Positions 20,302 through 32,728 are shown, counted from the first letter of the stretch. The stretch: 64,000 nt of DNA from Litsea cubeba (GCA_012931725.1 CM022951.1:36010805-36074804); one strand, 5' to 3'. Notes: generated by a model not told the origin, from the sequence alone. Numbers and translations: made by a program.

Positions 20302-23300
20302 TTACTGGATTGCCCATCCTTGGCAGACTCTATGAGGAGTTTATACTGATCGATAGCGTCCTTGAGGAGCAATCTGAGGAGTTCAGGCTTTTGTACTCTC
20401 AGCTCATCGTCTTCTATGATTTTTTGAAGGAGAAGGAGGGCTCAAAAGTAAGTTCTAGCAGTTGGAAGAGTTTTAGCTCTTCGTCTCCCAACTTCTTTGA
20501 AAGTGGGGATCCTTCTAATAGCATGACCCGGGAAGACAGGGCTAAGGATCTGGATTCGAAGAAGATTTCGGCTATCCAAAATGAATTGAGAGATTTCTTT
20601 GCGAGTACAAACGCCATATGTCCTGACATTGCACTGCGGAGAGATCTCGCTGTTTACCTCACTTATTGGCTAGGTGAGGCCGTTTTTGCTGGAGGAGATG
20701 GAACGCACATTAGGCCGCATTGTATTTTTCCGGTTTGTCAGATGGCGTTTGGAGAGCGGCTTGCTTTGGTGCCAGCTCTTTACTCCTACTTGTGTACCGA
20801 ACTGCAGGCTGCTGCTTTTTTGGTTCGGCTTGGGCTTCCCATGAACAGGGTATTTTTAGCCCACATTTTCTATTCGTGGTATGTATACCGCTATCCTGGC
20901 TTCCACCGACTGGGTGCTGCACATGATGATGATCGTCTGATGATTCGACTGGCTAAGGGGAAAGCCGTATCCGAATCACTTTTGTCATGAGGATCCGATG
21001 GCTCAGGGACGTCGAGATGGGGCAGTCTTCAGTGAAGCTTTCTCCGGAGTTACGGAAGAAGGCTTTTGACTTTGGTGTCTCCCGAGACTCTACAAGGGCA
21101 GGGTCAGGAAGGCATTATTCCTTGACAAATGCAAAGGAGTGGCTTTTCAGCATACGTGTCAGCACGATGGTGTAACACATACATCTTTTCGTCGACATCC
21201 AGCCGTATGTTCCTTCCACTTTGCGTTGCAGTTGGACTTTTCTTAAGGCGTTGTTGGAGCGCCTTCAAGCATGGTGAAGCGCTTTGGAGGTTTACAGGAT
21301 GGGAGAAACGCATGGGCTTTCTATAGTGCTGAAGACACTACTACCATGATTTCTTATCCTGTGTTATCAACTTCCCGGACTGCCGGCTTCGCGAAGTGGC
21401 TCGCGGAGAGCTTTTCGACATATTGGGGGCTTTCCAAGAAGGAGCTTGATGCAAAGCTGTCTTCTGGAAAAGGCATTGGAAAGTCGAATGGCATCCGGCG
21501 AGATGAAGTTTGGGCCTTCCTTTCTGGAGAGAAGCACAAGATAAGCTTTCTCGGCGACCAGGGCGTCATTGGTTCTGAAGTTGTTCGAGAAATACCTGAT
21601 GAGGCTTTAGAGCAGCTAGAACAAGAGGAAGCCGAGCTTGATGCTTTGATGCAAATGGCACAGAGGCGAGCTTCCATGGAGACTACTGATAAGGGTAGAT
21701 CATCCAGTGAGGATTCAAGTGGGAGACCTGACTCTGACAGCAGGGCAGGTTCCTCTAAGAAGCGAGCCCGCATAAGTAAGAGGAAGAGGAGTCATCATTG
21801 CAGCAAGGGGCAACATGAAGGTTCTCCTGATTTGGAAATTCCTCCTACTATCAATGAGGAGGTGCCAGAGGATGCTGACGAGCCTCCGGAAAAGAGGGGC
21901 CGAGAAGAAGAGACCGCCGGTGAAGGTATGATTCTTCCTCTTTCTGTTTCTGTTTCTTTCATGGAATTTTCCATGTCTTGATTTGCTTTCTCCCCCTGCT
22001 GCCTTTTTTTCAGCAGATGATGAAGACTTGGTGATGCCTGAGGTTCCTGCCGATGGGGCGGTGACGGATCCTGTTGGGGCATCTCAAGAAGAATTGAGGG
22101 ATTTTGGAGTGAATCCAGAATCTCCAACTGGTATGACTTATTTTTCTTTTTTTTTTGTCTGACTTGGTTTGCTAACATTTTTCTTGTCAGCTGACTTACC
22201 ACGGGATCCCAATGACTTTGAACCATCGATGGACGCAAATGATGACGATCTGATGAGTTCATGGAAGAAGAGAGTGTTCCGCCAGTCATCGAAGAAGGCA
22301 TTTTATAGTAATAACCCTGATAATGATTTTTTTTAAACAGGATCATATTCATACCTTTCTGTGTTTCTTTGGCAGGTTTTGAAGCGACAGAGGAGAGTCC
22401 ATTGCTTCCTTCAGAACCAAAACAAGGGATGCAAGAGGTTGATCCGGAGGTAGAGACTCCTGCAACCAATTCTGACACGGTGGAGGAGGTACCTCGTGCT
22501 GAGATTCCTTCCCCAACAGCTCCGACTGGAAAGAGTTCTTTTTTCACTCTTCCAACGGGGCATGACATGAGCAGCCGACCGACGGAGCGGGGCCAATCTT
22601 CAGCTGGGCCATCTCTTCTTTTTGCGAAGAAGGTGGTAGTGTAGGTTCTGAGCTCTTGGATTGACTCTCCTTTCTGGACACTAGGATGTTGGATTTGGCA
22701 TGATCCAACATGTGCAGGAGATTCTCATTGATGCCGAAGAGGCTGGTTTGGATGTCACAGGTGCCAGGGCGATCGTTGATTGGATCATTGCACTGGGTGA
22801 CAAGTGGTTGAGACCATTGGTTTTGCTGACGACCATTTCTTTAAGGAGATGTTCCTGGACCCTACTGATAAGGCTAAGTCTGACCTAAATGAGGCTACAC
22901 AATGCAGGAAGCAGCTAGTGCGAGAGAAGAACTTAGAAGAGCTAGCTATCATTGGGCTAACACATGACCTTAACATCCTTGATAGGGAGGTCGATGAGGC
23001 CAGGAAACGTCTTGAGCATTTAAAGGCATAAGTCACTGCCAAGTGGGTTGCTATAACAGAGGCTCGCGATAGGGAGAGTGCTCTGATTCACCGGATTGCA
23101 GATGCTGATCGAGTTCTCGAAAGGAAGTTTCAAGAGGACAACACAATGGCAAACTGCTGGGATAAGCTTCCCGGTGTGAAAGAAGGGTTACAGCCTACCC
23201 CAGCGTCTCATGGCAAGTTCTTGAAGAAGCGTGCCTTGGAAACTCTGACGGCTGAGGCCAAAAGCTTGCTTGAGGAGCTGAAATCTTGGCTGGAAGCCAT

Positions 23301-23310
23301 TTTTGGTTGA
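20302..23310 (+). pseudogene. Antisense plant-mobile-domain gene, TatB (5' half deleted)
   Basis: Begins inside the mobile domain at TGLPILGRLYEEF, fused to LTR sequence. Open to 20990 (YLTYWLGEAVFAGGDG kept), then a small deletion in the SESLLFARM region shifts frame. Further pieces: 21271..21925, exon 3 at 22014..22130, exon 4 at 22191..22297 (a 4-bp deletion; the donor has become GC), and exon 5 from 22376 to a stop at 23310. It also lacks promoter and start codon. Exon borders agree with TatA, which supports the intron calls. Exon 3 in frame encodes EDLVMPEVPADGAVTDP. Confidence 0.8.
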
Positions 23311-23339
23311 GCTCCTGATTTTTGTAGCAGAAACTATCC

Positions 23340-23620
23340 TTCTTCTTTTTTTTTTTGGTACCACATGTATTTTTTTTGTACTCTCTTTTTTTGTAGTGCT
23401 TGTGAACACTTTTTTTGGTACCGCATGTATTTTTTGGTACTCTTTTTTTTTGTAGTGCTTGTGAACACTTTTTTTTGGTACCGCATGTATTTTTTGGTAC
23501 TCTTTTTTTTTTTTTCCCTACGCTCACTTAAATCTTTTTGTGATGAAAGTAATTGCTAAATGGGATGCCTTTTTTTTTGTTTTCCCTACGCTCACTTAAA
23601 TATTTTTATGATGAAAACAA
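23340..23620 (-). repeat. Array 3 (GTACC-A(n)) in TatB
   Basis: On the + strand, TTTTTTTGGTACC(A/G)CATGTATTTTTT and TTGTAGTGCTTGTGAACACT alternate three times, then two copies of the block with CCCTACGCTCACTTAAAT. Counterpart of 9040..9300. Confidence 0.75.
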
Positions 23621-23684
23621 TTGCTAAATGGGAGTTGATTAAAAGCTTTTCATTTTGTGAAAATTATTTGTCAAATGTTTGTTT

Positions 23685-23940
23685 TGGCATGGGAGCCAGA
23701 TTTTGTTTGTGGCATGAGAGCCTTTTTTTTGGCACGAGAGCCAGTTTTGTGGCATTGATAGCCGAGTTCGTGGCATTGATGGCCGGTTTGTGGCATTGAT
23801 AACTGGGTTTTTTAAAGCCAAGTTTTGATTTGTGGCATTGATACCTGGTTTTATTTTGTGGCATTGATAGCCGGTTTGTTTTGTGGCATTGATAGCCTGT
23901 TTTGGTGGCATTTATAGCCGGTTTTGGTTTTAAAAAATGC
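23685..23940 (-). repeat. Array 2 (GGCTATCAATGCCA) in TatB
   Basis: About ten units on the - strand, seen as TGGCATTGATAGCC on +. Counterpart of 8620..8975 with fewer units. Confidence 0.8.
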
Positions 23941-24044
23941 AAGTATCGACTAAAAGTCGCCTCCCTGCTGAATGGTCTTACAAGTATTGATGGAATGTCG
24001 TATCCTTTCTCATTCGGTTGCGAGTATCGATGGAAAGTCGCATC

Positions 24045-25871
24045 TGTTAGAAATAGGGTGGGCCTCTAGGATAGGTTTCAAAAACTTTTGACCCACTTGA
24101 CGCAGGGATCAACTATCCATAAGGCTATAAAACCCAATCCAAGATCTATGTCCTCAATCTCAGCCATCATGATCAGTAAAGACAATCTATCTAGAAGATA
24201 GAACCAGCAACATATAAGCTACAAATAAATCTACAACATGCAAGGAAGTATATTATACCTTTGGAGCTCGGTTGTGCTCTAATGGAGGAGTTGCGTCTTT
24301 CTTTGATGATGAAACGCTTTCACTAATCAAATAGGGATCTCCAAGACCTCTTGATCTTCCACGTTATGACCCGTATCAGATTCTCCTTTTTCTCAAGAAG
24401 ATGGTGGGATCTCCAAGAGAAAACTACTAGGAACTCTAGGGAGGAACTAGAAGGAAAACTAGAAGAGGGAAGAGGAGAAGAGCTTGTGCAACACTTGCAC
24501 TAGGGGGCCTTGGGCGTGAATCCCTAGGTGGATTTATGCATGGGACGTCCAAGCCTTGCAATCCTCTATTTATAGCTTAAAAGCTATTAAGTCACCTCCT
24601 CTTTCTAATTGAAATAGAAGTCTCACTTCTCTAACAATTAGCAACTCTCTTCTATTGCTAGTTAAAATAGAAGACTTACTTCCACAATAATTAGTAACTT
24701 ACTATATCATAATTAGAAGTCTTACTTCAAATATGATTAGTAACTTTCCAATTTCTTTTCATTAAAATAGAAGTCTCACTTCAACTAAAATTAGTAAGTC
24801 TACTATTACCACTATTAGAAGTCTCACTTCAAATAGAAATAGTAACTTTCCTTTTAGAGTTCTACTGGAATTAGATACTTTCTAATAATTGGGCTAGCGT
24901 GGGGACCACTAGGGATTCCTTAGAAAGCTGGCTCCAACTGGGACTCGCGACCCCACATCTCATGTGTAATCCGGGCCCACAGTTAATTGCAAATAACTCC
25001 ACTATATAAATGCAATTGAACTCCAGTCTTAGGAATATTACATAGAAGACCCTAAACTTCCACATTACCACAAGTAGACCCCTCTATCAATATCCATGGA
25101 TTAATTGGACCTGTCTTCCAAACTAGATCCATATCTTATTATCCTTGAGCCCCAATTAATTATAGTGATCATAGGTACCTTTCCAATTAACTCTTAATCG
25201 GAATGGGTACGCACTTACCAATGATAAATCCATTAATTGGCAGAAGGGGATATTAGAGATAGATTCCATCTTGACTATTGAATGTTCCCACAGCTCTACT
25301 ACCATGTACCCAAATCACCGAGGTGTTGACCTACAGTTGGCCTCACTCATTGGTGACTCAAAGCAAATGAATAGATAGAACCTTGAGTTCATTAATGTCT
25401 CAGGATTGAGAGCCTATTGCTAGGGAATTATGAGAGCAGACCTTAAAATAAAGATAGTGTTTATAAGGTGCTTCTCATGGTCCTTCAATACATCCAATGT
25501 ACCAGCACTATGATCCAGAATCTTCCATTCTGATGATCGAGACAAATCACACTATCTCATAGTGATCAAAGTACTGCAACCTTATCAGTATGAGATGTCC
25601 AGTCTCATCACTGGTTGTGAATATATTTTAAGTGTAAGATTTGTCATACATGTCTCCCGTATGTGGATCTCATCCATACACATGTGTTACATCTAATATA
25701 CTTGTGGACCCCGGTTCATCTCATGAACCATCATGTCATTCGTATTGGTTATGTGCAAGTATATAATAAATCACCATTCATCTCATGAAAGGAAAGCATG
25801 AATATACTCATAAATAAAGAAATTAATCAATTTATTATATCATCTACTGGATTGAGTCCATAAAACTAACA
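24045..25871 (+). mobile_element. Solo LTR, copia type, 1,827 bp, target duplication GCATC
   Basis: Begins TGTTAGAAATAGGG and ends AAAACTAACA, with terminal inverted TGTTAG/CTAACA. It is flanked by GCATC at 24040..24044 and at 25872..25876. There is no internal coding region, so it is a solo LTR left by recombination between two LTRs. It interrupts array 1 of TatB, so it is younger than TatB. The strand is not certain, as the termini are symmetric; + is chosen because the fragment at 17656 reads the same way. Internal ORFs are not convincing. Confidence 0.9.
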
Positions 25872-25876
25872 GCATC

Positions 25877-26395
25877 CCCGCGGATTTGGGTGCAAGTATC
25901 GATGGAATGTCGCTTCCTTGCTTTTCAAAAATTTTGGTTTTGCAGGTACTGACTTGATGTCGTTTTCCCATGATTTTTGAAATTTGCGGTTTTCTCAAAC
26001 CTTTGGGTTGTGGATATCAACTGTAATGTTGTATCTCCACGATTTCTTGGTTTTTTTCGAACCTTTGAAATTTGGGTTGTGGATATCAACTGAAATGTTG
26101 CATCTCACGGTTTTTAGGTTTTTTCGAACCTTTGAAATTTGGATTGTGGATATCAGCTGAAATGTTGCGTCTCCACGGTTTTTAGGTTTTTTCGAACCCT
26201 TGAAATATGGGTTGTGGATATCAACTGAAATGTTGCGTCTCCACGGTTTTTTTTTGTTTCATTTTGCAAGTATCGTCGAAATGTCGCTTCCCTGCGATTT
26301 TGGAAATGTCGAACGTGGTTCGCATTCTTCCGATTGTGCGAGTATCGACTAAGCGTCGCTTCCCCACGATTTTTGAAATTTTTTTTTTTTTGTTT
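25877..26395 (-). repeat. Array 1 continued in TatB
   Basis: Units with TGCAAGTATCGATGGAATGT and GTGGATATCAACTGAAATGT on the + strand. With 23940..24044 this makes the TatB counterpart of 8076..8605, split by the solo LTR. Confidence 0.75.
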
Positions 26396-26700
26396 AAAGA
26401 CACGAGGGTCATAAGTTTTGACCTAAAACCATTTTGGCGGTAAAAGGCCGGGTGGACTTGGGTGGAAATCCCTGAATCCGGATTTTGTTTCAAACTATGA
26501 ATTTTGGGTTCAAGGGTTAAAAATTTTGGTCAAGTTAGGAAAGGTTCCTAAACTTGGAATTTTTGAACAATGAAATGGTGAAAGTAAGCATTGTTTGAAT
26601 TTCTAGAAATTTCAACATTTGATATGAAAATTCTAAAAAGAGTGGGTTTAGCGAGTGAGTACCTGGAAACCGGTTTTGGCTGTACAGGCATTGCTCTTAC
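26396..26700 (-). other. TatB post-pol spacer, no gene
   Basis: Counterpart of 7746..8075. No gene seen. Confidence 0.6.
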
Positions 26701-27720
26701 CCAGTTGGGTTAGTCTTCATGGGTAGTACCGCTTTAAGATCTTGCCGTTGATGGGTAGCATACATCTATCACCCTCCATGTTTAGGAGTGCGTATGTGCC
26801 GTTGGAGAAAACTTTGTCGATGACATAGGGTCCCTCCCATTTTGGCTCAATTTACCTTTGTACTTGTGAGAGAAGACCATTGGTCTTTTTACCGAAAGAA
26901 CCAAGTCACCCTTTTTGTAGGCGCGTTGCCTGACATTTTTGTGGAAAGATCCTGCCATGCGTGCTTGGTAAAGTTCAATGCTTTGCCGAGCTTCGAGCCG
27001 TCTCTCATCAACATTGTCCAGCTCATGGAGTCGTAATTTGACATTGCATTCTTGAGTCATGTCATTTTGCAAGGATACCCTCAAGGAAAGAATTTGTACT
27101 TCCAAGGGTACGATAGCTTCGCATCCATAGACCAAGGAGAATGGTGTGTTATGGGTTGGTCCTCGAACGGTGGTTCGATAGGCCCACAAAGCTTCAGACA
27201 ATTTGTCGCTCCAGTCTCTTTTGTGACTAGAGACCATTTTCTTGAGGATTTTGTAGAGTGTCTTGTTGAAAGCTTCTACTAATCCGTTTGCTGCCGAATT
27301 GTATGGAGTCGAAGGATAGCTTTGGATTTTGTATTTGTCGCAGAACCTGTAGAATCGATGATCCCAGAATTATGGTCCGTTATCATGTACAAATCTTTTG
27401 GGTATGCCGAAACGACAAATGATGTTGGTGCGCAGGAACTGAAGGATTGATGAGGTCTTCATTTCGTTAAGCGTAATTGCTTCTGACCACTTGGAGAAAT
27501 AATCCGTAGCGGCGAAGATGAAGCGATTACCTTTGCGATAAGGGGGAGAAATAGGACCTATGATGTCCATACCCCAGGCTTCGAATGGCCATGAAATCGC
27601 TGTAGGATGTAGCCATTTTGGAGGCATGTGAATGTAATCTCCATGAACTTGGCATTATTGGCAGCACTTAGCAAATTGCATTGCATCAGCTACCATGGTA
27701 GGTCAGTAATAGCCTAACCT
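26700..27720 (-). pseudogene. pol: integrase, TatB, broken
   Basis: Inserts the element DNA into the genome. The core begins WGMDIIGPISPP (near 27565, first Asp). KRFVHDNGP holds the second Asp and runs straight into a TAA at 27370..27372, a nonsense change. After the stop the same frame gives GLVEAFNKTL (the catalytic Glu, near 27270) and SEALWAYRTTVRGPTHNTPF. The C-terminal part ends near 26745 after a frameshift. One nonsense and about two indels are visible, fewer breaks than in TatA. Confidence 0.8.
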
Positions 27721-27721
27721 T

Positions 27722-28588
27722 TTATCTGATCATAGAGCTTGGGACCAGTCTGATGAGCTCCACGAAGACTAGCATGAACCTCTTTGAGTGTTTCTTAAGC
27801 CTCTTGTTGTGACAAGCAGCGTAGAAGTATCCCGTTGAATGATTTCCTGTAAAGGATTTTTGAAGGAATATCCAAATGAAAGTTTGGGTTCGCCTTTGGA
27901 TGCTTACCCGTTCTTTTGGATCTTCACGTAGGATTCTGAACATATTGTAATCAATGAACGGATCCCTCCAATCACCGATTGAAGGTTGAAGGATTGAAAT
28001 CCGACTTCCCACCACTTGGTGGCATTCAGAAACTACTTGGTGTGTGTTAAGAGGAGGAAGGACTCTTCTTTCGTACACTGTGATTTGCATGTTTTCCCCT
28101 TCCTGGATTGCCATAGATGCGGCAAGTCCAGCCAGGGCATTTGCACGTATGTTTTCACCTCTACGAATGTGGGTGATGTGATAGATGTCAAACTTTTGCA
28201 GAAGTGATTGTGCCTTGTAGTAGTAGGGCAGCAGATCAGGCTTCCTGACTTCAAATTTTTGATTCATCTGGTTGACGATCAGTTGAGAGTCTCCAAAGAT
28301 TTCTAGCATGGTGATACCAGATTCGATAGCGAGTTCCAATCCTAGGATCAGAGCTTGATATTCAGCTGCATTATTTGTGCATGGTTCCAGTAGCGAGAAA
28401 GCGTGTGGAATCATGTATTTGTCGGGGCTAACAAAGAGGATGCCAACTCCTGAGATCAGCTGTCTTTTTTCATTTGTCCTGGTTGCACCGTCAAAGTACA
28501 TGTCCCAGGAAGCATTTTGTGAGAAAGTCTCCACATTGTAGACTGGTTTGTCTGGGAGATCATCTCTAAGTGGAGAATCTTTAGGCAA
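27722..28588 (-). CDS. pol: second (archaeal-type) RNase H, TatB, open frame with D-to-N change
   Basis: A 288-residue frame. MYFDGATRTNEKR gives the first Asp (residue 33), NNAAEYQAL the Glu (76), GDSQLIVNQ the second Asp (100). The fourth acidic position reads RANALAGLAASM, with Asn at 150 where TatA has Asp. The domain would degrade RNA in the hybrid during reverse transcription. Loss of the fourth acidic residue usually lowers or abolishes activity. The frame continues toward the integrase zinc region. MPKDSPLRDD at the start is internal to the polyprotein, not a real start. Confidence 0.85.
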   Translation of the reverse strand: MPKDSPLRDDLPDKPVYNVETFSQNASWDMYFDGATRTNEKRQLISGVGILFVSPDKYMIPHAFSLLEPCTNNAAEYQALILGLELAIESGITMLEIFGDSQLIVNQMNQKFEVRKPDLLPYYYKAQSLLQKFDIYHITHIRRGENIRANALAGLAASMAIQEGENMQITVYERRVLPPLNTHQVVSECHQVVGSRISILQPSIGDWRDPFIDYNMFRILREDPKERVSIQRRTQTFIWIFLQKSFTGNHSTGYFYAACHNKRLKKHSKRFMLVFVELIRLVPSSMIR

Positions 28589-29193
28589 TGGATGCTCTGC
28601 AAGAAAGTCCGCTAAAGCTTGCCCTTTGATTGCTTTTTGTGGTACATACCTAATATCAAATTGTGACAGAAGGATGGATCATTTTGCTAGTCGGGCATTG
28701 AGAGAACCTGCTTTTGTGACAAGGACTTCAAGAGGTTGATCCTCGAGACCAGGTAGACTGTGTTGGAAAGCAAGTAGTGACGTAGCTTCTGTACGGCGAA
28801 CATCACTGCAAGGCATTATTTTTCGACTGGAGAGTAGCGATGCTCTGCACCTACTAGCATGCGGCTGAGGTAGTATAGAGCAGCTTCTTTTCTTTCATCA
28901 TTTTTTTGTGCAAGCAGAGCGCCCAGATAGTGATCAAGGGCTCTTATGTACAAGATGAATGGTTTTCCAGTGGTAGGAGCAGCTAACACTCGAGGTTTGG
29001 TCAGGTATGACTTGATATCTTGGAATGCAGCTTCACAGTAAACATCCCAGACAAAGTTTACACCTTTTTTCATCAACCGGGAGAATGGACGGCATTTCCC
29101 CAAAAGATTAGAGATGAACCGTCTGATGTAGGCCAATCTCCCTTGAAGCCCTTTGAGTTCTCTCAAGGTTCTTGGAGAGGGCATTTCCTCCAT
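28589..29193 (-). pseudogene. pol: reverse transcriptase tether and first RNase H, TatB
   Basis: EMPSPRTLRELKGLQGRLAY at 29190 is the start of what remains. It continues to LYIRALDHYLGALLAQ, the first RNase H lacking its catalytic Asp, as in TatA. A TAA at 28816..28818 stops the frame, and remnants follow in other frames up to 28589. No fingers, palm or YVDD segment is present. Confidence 0.8.
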
Positions 29194-29253
29194 AATATTT
29201 TCGGACGCTTTCAGCTCTACGAAACCTTATGGGGTTTCAAGGGCATTTCCAGA

Positions 29254-31851
29254 CTAAGGTTTTGTTCCTTTCCACGGGTATTCTTGATTGGCAATTTTCT
29301 CAAGGCTTGCTATGAGATGATCCCAATCGCCTGTTGAAACCGAGTCGAAGTAAGGTACTTCTTTTGGAGATGAGGCTTCTTTTGGTTCAGAAGACCATAC
29401 GTCTGTGCCATCGGACAACTCCTCTTCACTGTCAGAGAAATCATACCGATTGGATGAGCTTCCTGGATCTTTGTCAAGTAACTCATCGAAGAGATATCCA
29501 GGGAGATCGATGTCTTCATGGACTTGAGATGTTGAGGCTTGGTCAGTAAATTGACTTTTAAGCCTTTGTGTCAACTATCTCAGGGGAGTGTCAGGATCAT
29601 ACCCTAGCCCATGTGAAGACTTTTCTACATGGCCATAGAGTCTCCAATCTTCCAGCTGGCTTTTGGTCAAGACGGGCCCCAATGGCGTGAGAATATCGCG
29701 TCCTTCTCCCAAACCTACTGGGTTTTGAGCGTAATAGCCCATTTTCTTCAGAATAGCTTGTGCCATAGGACTATATAAGGATAGTTGAGGTATACCTTCA
29801 TTTTGGAAGGGTTCAAGCATGGAGTTTGATGAAGAAGCATCTGATCTATGGAAGAAGATCGACTTTTCCTTTGCTGAAGTTGATGGAACAACGAAGGAAG
29901 CTGACGTAGGATCTTCTATGTCAGAAGTTGTCTCCATTGGCGTAAGAGTAGGCTGAACTTGCTGAGTGTCTGCTTGGCTTAACGATATGTCGTCTTCTGG
30001 CTCTGAACCCGAATCCGTATCTTGTATGATAGACAAGAAAGAGACAACAAATTTTCCCCCAGGCTTTTGTTTTGCCTTCTTCACTTTAGTTGTGATGACC
30101 AAAGGCTTTGAAGGTTTGAGGGAGATGATGAAGGGTGTTTGAACGCTCTATTCGGATTTACCGGATTGTTTTTTTTCTTCCGGTGATTATTGAGGAGCCT
30201 TGCCTTTATTTTTCTGGAGATTTTCGGCAAAGGGTGCTGTGTGCTTCTCCTCTGCTTCTTTTTCACCTTCATACATTTGTGAGTCTGCAAAGTGGACTTC
30301 TTTACCTTTGAAGGGTTTTCTGTCCACAAAGACTCGATGTATCATGCCGTCGTCGCCAGCAAACTTGATGCATTGATGTAGAGTTGAAGGGACGACACCA
30401 TTCTCGTGGATCCAACGGCGTCCGAGAATGATGTTGTAGCATGAAGGGGTTTTTATTGCATACACAGTGACCTCAGAAATAAGATCACCGATCTACAACT
30501 TAAACCTGATTTTGCCGATAGGCCTTTGAGCACTCCCATCGTATCCAAAGATAGATATAGATGTGTGGCTCAGGTTGTTGGGTGGGATGCCCAACTCTTC
30601 GAGAGCCGATGTGGAGATGAGGTTGAATGCAGAACCTAGGTCGATCTGAACTCTGTGCATAGGCATTTCCTTGATGTACCCTGTGAAGTACAGGGGTCGG
30701 TTGTGCCTTGTTTCGCCAAGTAGGAGGTCTTCATTTGTGAAGGCATTGGTTGTACTGGCTGCTTTTTGAACTGAGAGGCATTCAATGCATGATCCCTCGG
30801 TTTTTTTCTTTTCTCCCTTTGAGGAAGCTTCTAAGTTTTTGACCCGGTAGTCCATTTCAATTTGGAGGACTTGCGGGGCATGTTTGTCGACATCCTCATT
30901 CAGCTTTTGTAATTCTGAAATGAGATTATCACGAGTGTACGGAGACATACGCAATAAATCTAGGATGTGCAGACGTGCAGGTATGTGCTTGAAGTGTTCG
31001 ATCAAGTCATACTTGAAAGCCTCCTTGGGTCCTACATGTTCATCATTGTTGCCACTAGGGGCGCTTATAACATCTTTTCCCGAAGGATTTACATAAGTAA
31101 ATGAAGATTGGTTGTAACTTTTATGGTAGTCCCAACCAGAGTGGGTGCCTTTACCAACTTCGAGAGATTCTTGAGAAGGGTCTTCGTATGGAAGATTGTA
31201 TTCAGGATCAAGAGGCTGTAGTTTTTCATTTGCTGAGGATGTATCTGCAGCAGAGTTGCCATCCTCAGTGATTGTGTTGCACAGAGCATTTTTTGGGAAC
31301 AAGTCCTGAACAGCATCCAGCAACCTTTCTTCTTCGTTGACCAATTCATCATCCCAAGCATCAATAGCTGGGGGTTCTTCAGTTAGGAAGGGTGTGAGCT
31401 TTGAAGTCACAGTCTCAGGAGAAGAAGCCTGAGAGGGTGCCGTCTCAGTGAAAGTCACGTGAGATGAGGTGGCTCCAGAGGATACATTTCTAGGCGTCGT
31501 CGGAGTGTAAGTGATCTCATAAGACGATGCTTTGGAAGAGCTATAATCCCGAATTATCACATTACAATAAGCTCTGACAAGAGACATTGCCTGATCGGAG
31601 TCAGACTCATCCTCGGATGTAAGAGGATCATCTATCCAGTAATTTTCTCCATTTTCAGGAGTTAAGGGAGGATGTACCTGATTGTCTTCAGGGACATCAG
31701 GCTCTGGATTGCGAGGAGGTTCGTTGACGCGATCTTGCTCTTGTTCCAGAGCGAGATGCTGCAAGATCCTTGCATATTCTTCAAGATCAGGCATGGGAGC
31801 CAAATCTTCTTCTTTGTCTGCTCTTTGTGGTTCAACATGGTTGGGTTCCAT
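29254..31851 (-). pseudogene. pol: protease and linker region of polyprotein, TatB
   Basis: Frames 31851..30493, 30465..30187, 30102..29575 and 29574..29254 are nearly collinear. The first starts MEPNHVEPQRADKEEDLAPM and ends with a retropepsin-like segment, MHRVQIDLGSAFNLISTSAL, where the catalytic D-(S/T)-G triplet reads D-L-G. Then comes YNIILGRRWIHENGVVPSTL, typical of the second half of a Tat protease. The rest is an acidic, Ser-rich linker with no known domain. A protease of this kind cuts the gag-pol polyprotein. TatA lacks this whole 2.5-kb segment, so TatB is the only copy here that shows it. The L in the active site makes activity unlikely. Confidence 0.75.
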
Positions 31852-32728
31852 TGGAGCAATGACGTGTGCTGGGTCAACAGCATTTTCTTGTACAGCCTCT
31901 TGGTCTTCTTCATCATTAGACCAGGATCCTTGTGGCTATAGGGGTTATACCATATTACTGGCATAAGATGAGTCTCAGGAACCCATTCTTCATCGAAGAG
32001 ATATTCTCCTATTTCAAGGGACTCCTCCCACTCATCGGTGTAGTTGGATTCGAATCCATCATCGATATCGCTGGACTCGTATCCATCAATGGAGAATCCA
32101 ACTACCGAATTGCAAGAGTATGATGCCCGCGGCGTGGCTTCTTCTTTGAATTGAGGTGGCATGAAATCACTGAGAGTGAATTTTCTTACCCCCTTTAAAG
32201 TCTCTTGAAGGGACGTTTTTGTTGCCTCCAGTGAAGCGGTAGAGGAAGCCTCTGCCTTTTCTTGGACTTCTTATTTTGCCAGGTCTTCTCTTGCCGTTTG
32301 AGCTTGAGGAGATGTTTCCTAGCCTGCCCTCACTGTTGAGCTGTAGGCTTTGTTTTCACGACCTTCTAATTTTCATCTTCTAGGAGATCGGGATGTACCC
32401 ATATGGGTTGTCCGTCTGGTGTCGGGTAAGGAACCAGTTCTTCGGACACTTGGGTTGTGTTTATCACCTTAAAGGAAGTAGTGATCTTCTTCTTCGGTGA
32501 TTTTGATGTTTGTCCACATGACACCATGTTGACGGAGGCAGACCCATAGTTTTTGTCGAAGGTGATGACTCCGTTTTTCCACATCTCGTTTTTTTTCTCT
32601 CTCACGACGAAGTATTGATTGAGAGGATGTGAGATCATCTGGTGGTATGGATAGTACCGAGGATCGTTGGTTTTGCCAACATCACCCGATCTTTGGGGTT
32701 CAGGTAAAGTGAGCTTGCCGTTTGCCAC
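31662..32728 (-). pseudogene. post-gag spacer, TatB
   Basis: Counterpart of 4001..4794: frames 32728..32366 and 32162..31662, with ITFDKNYGSASVNMVSCG and DGYESSDIDDGFESNYTDEW. Within the first frame the zinc motif reads YYPYHQMISHPLNQYF: both cysteines have become tyrosine. Confidence 0.75.
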
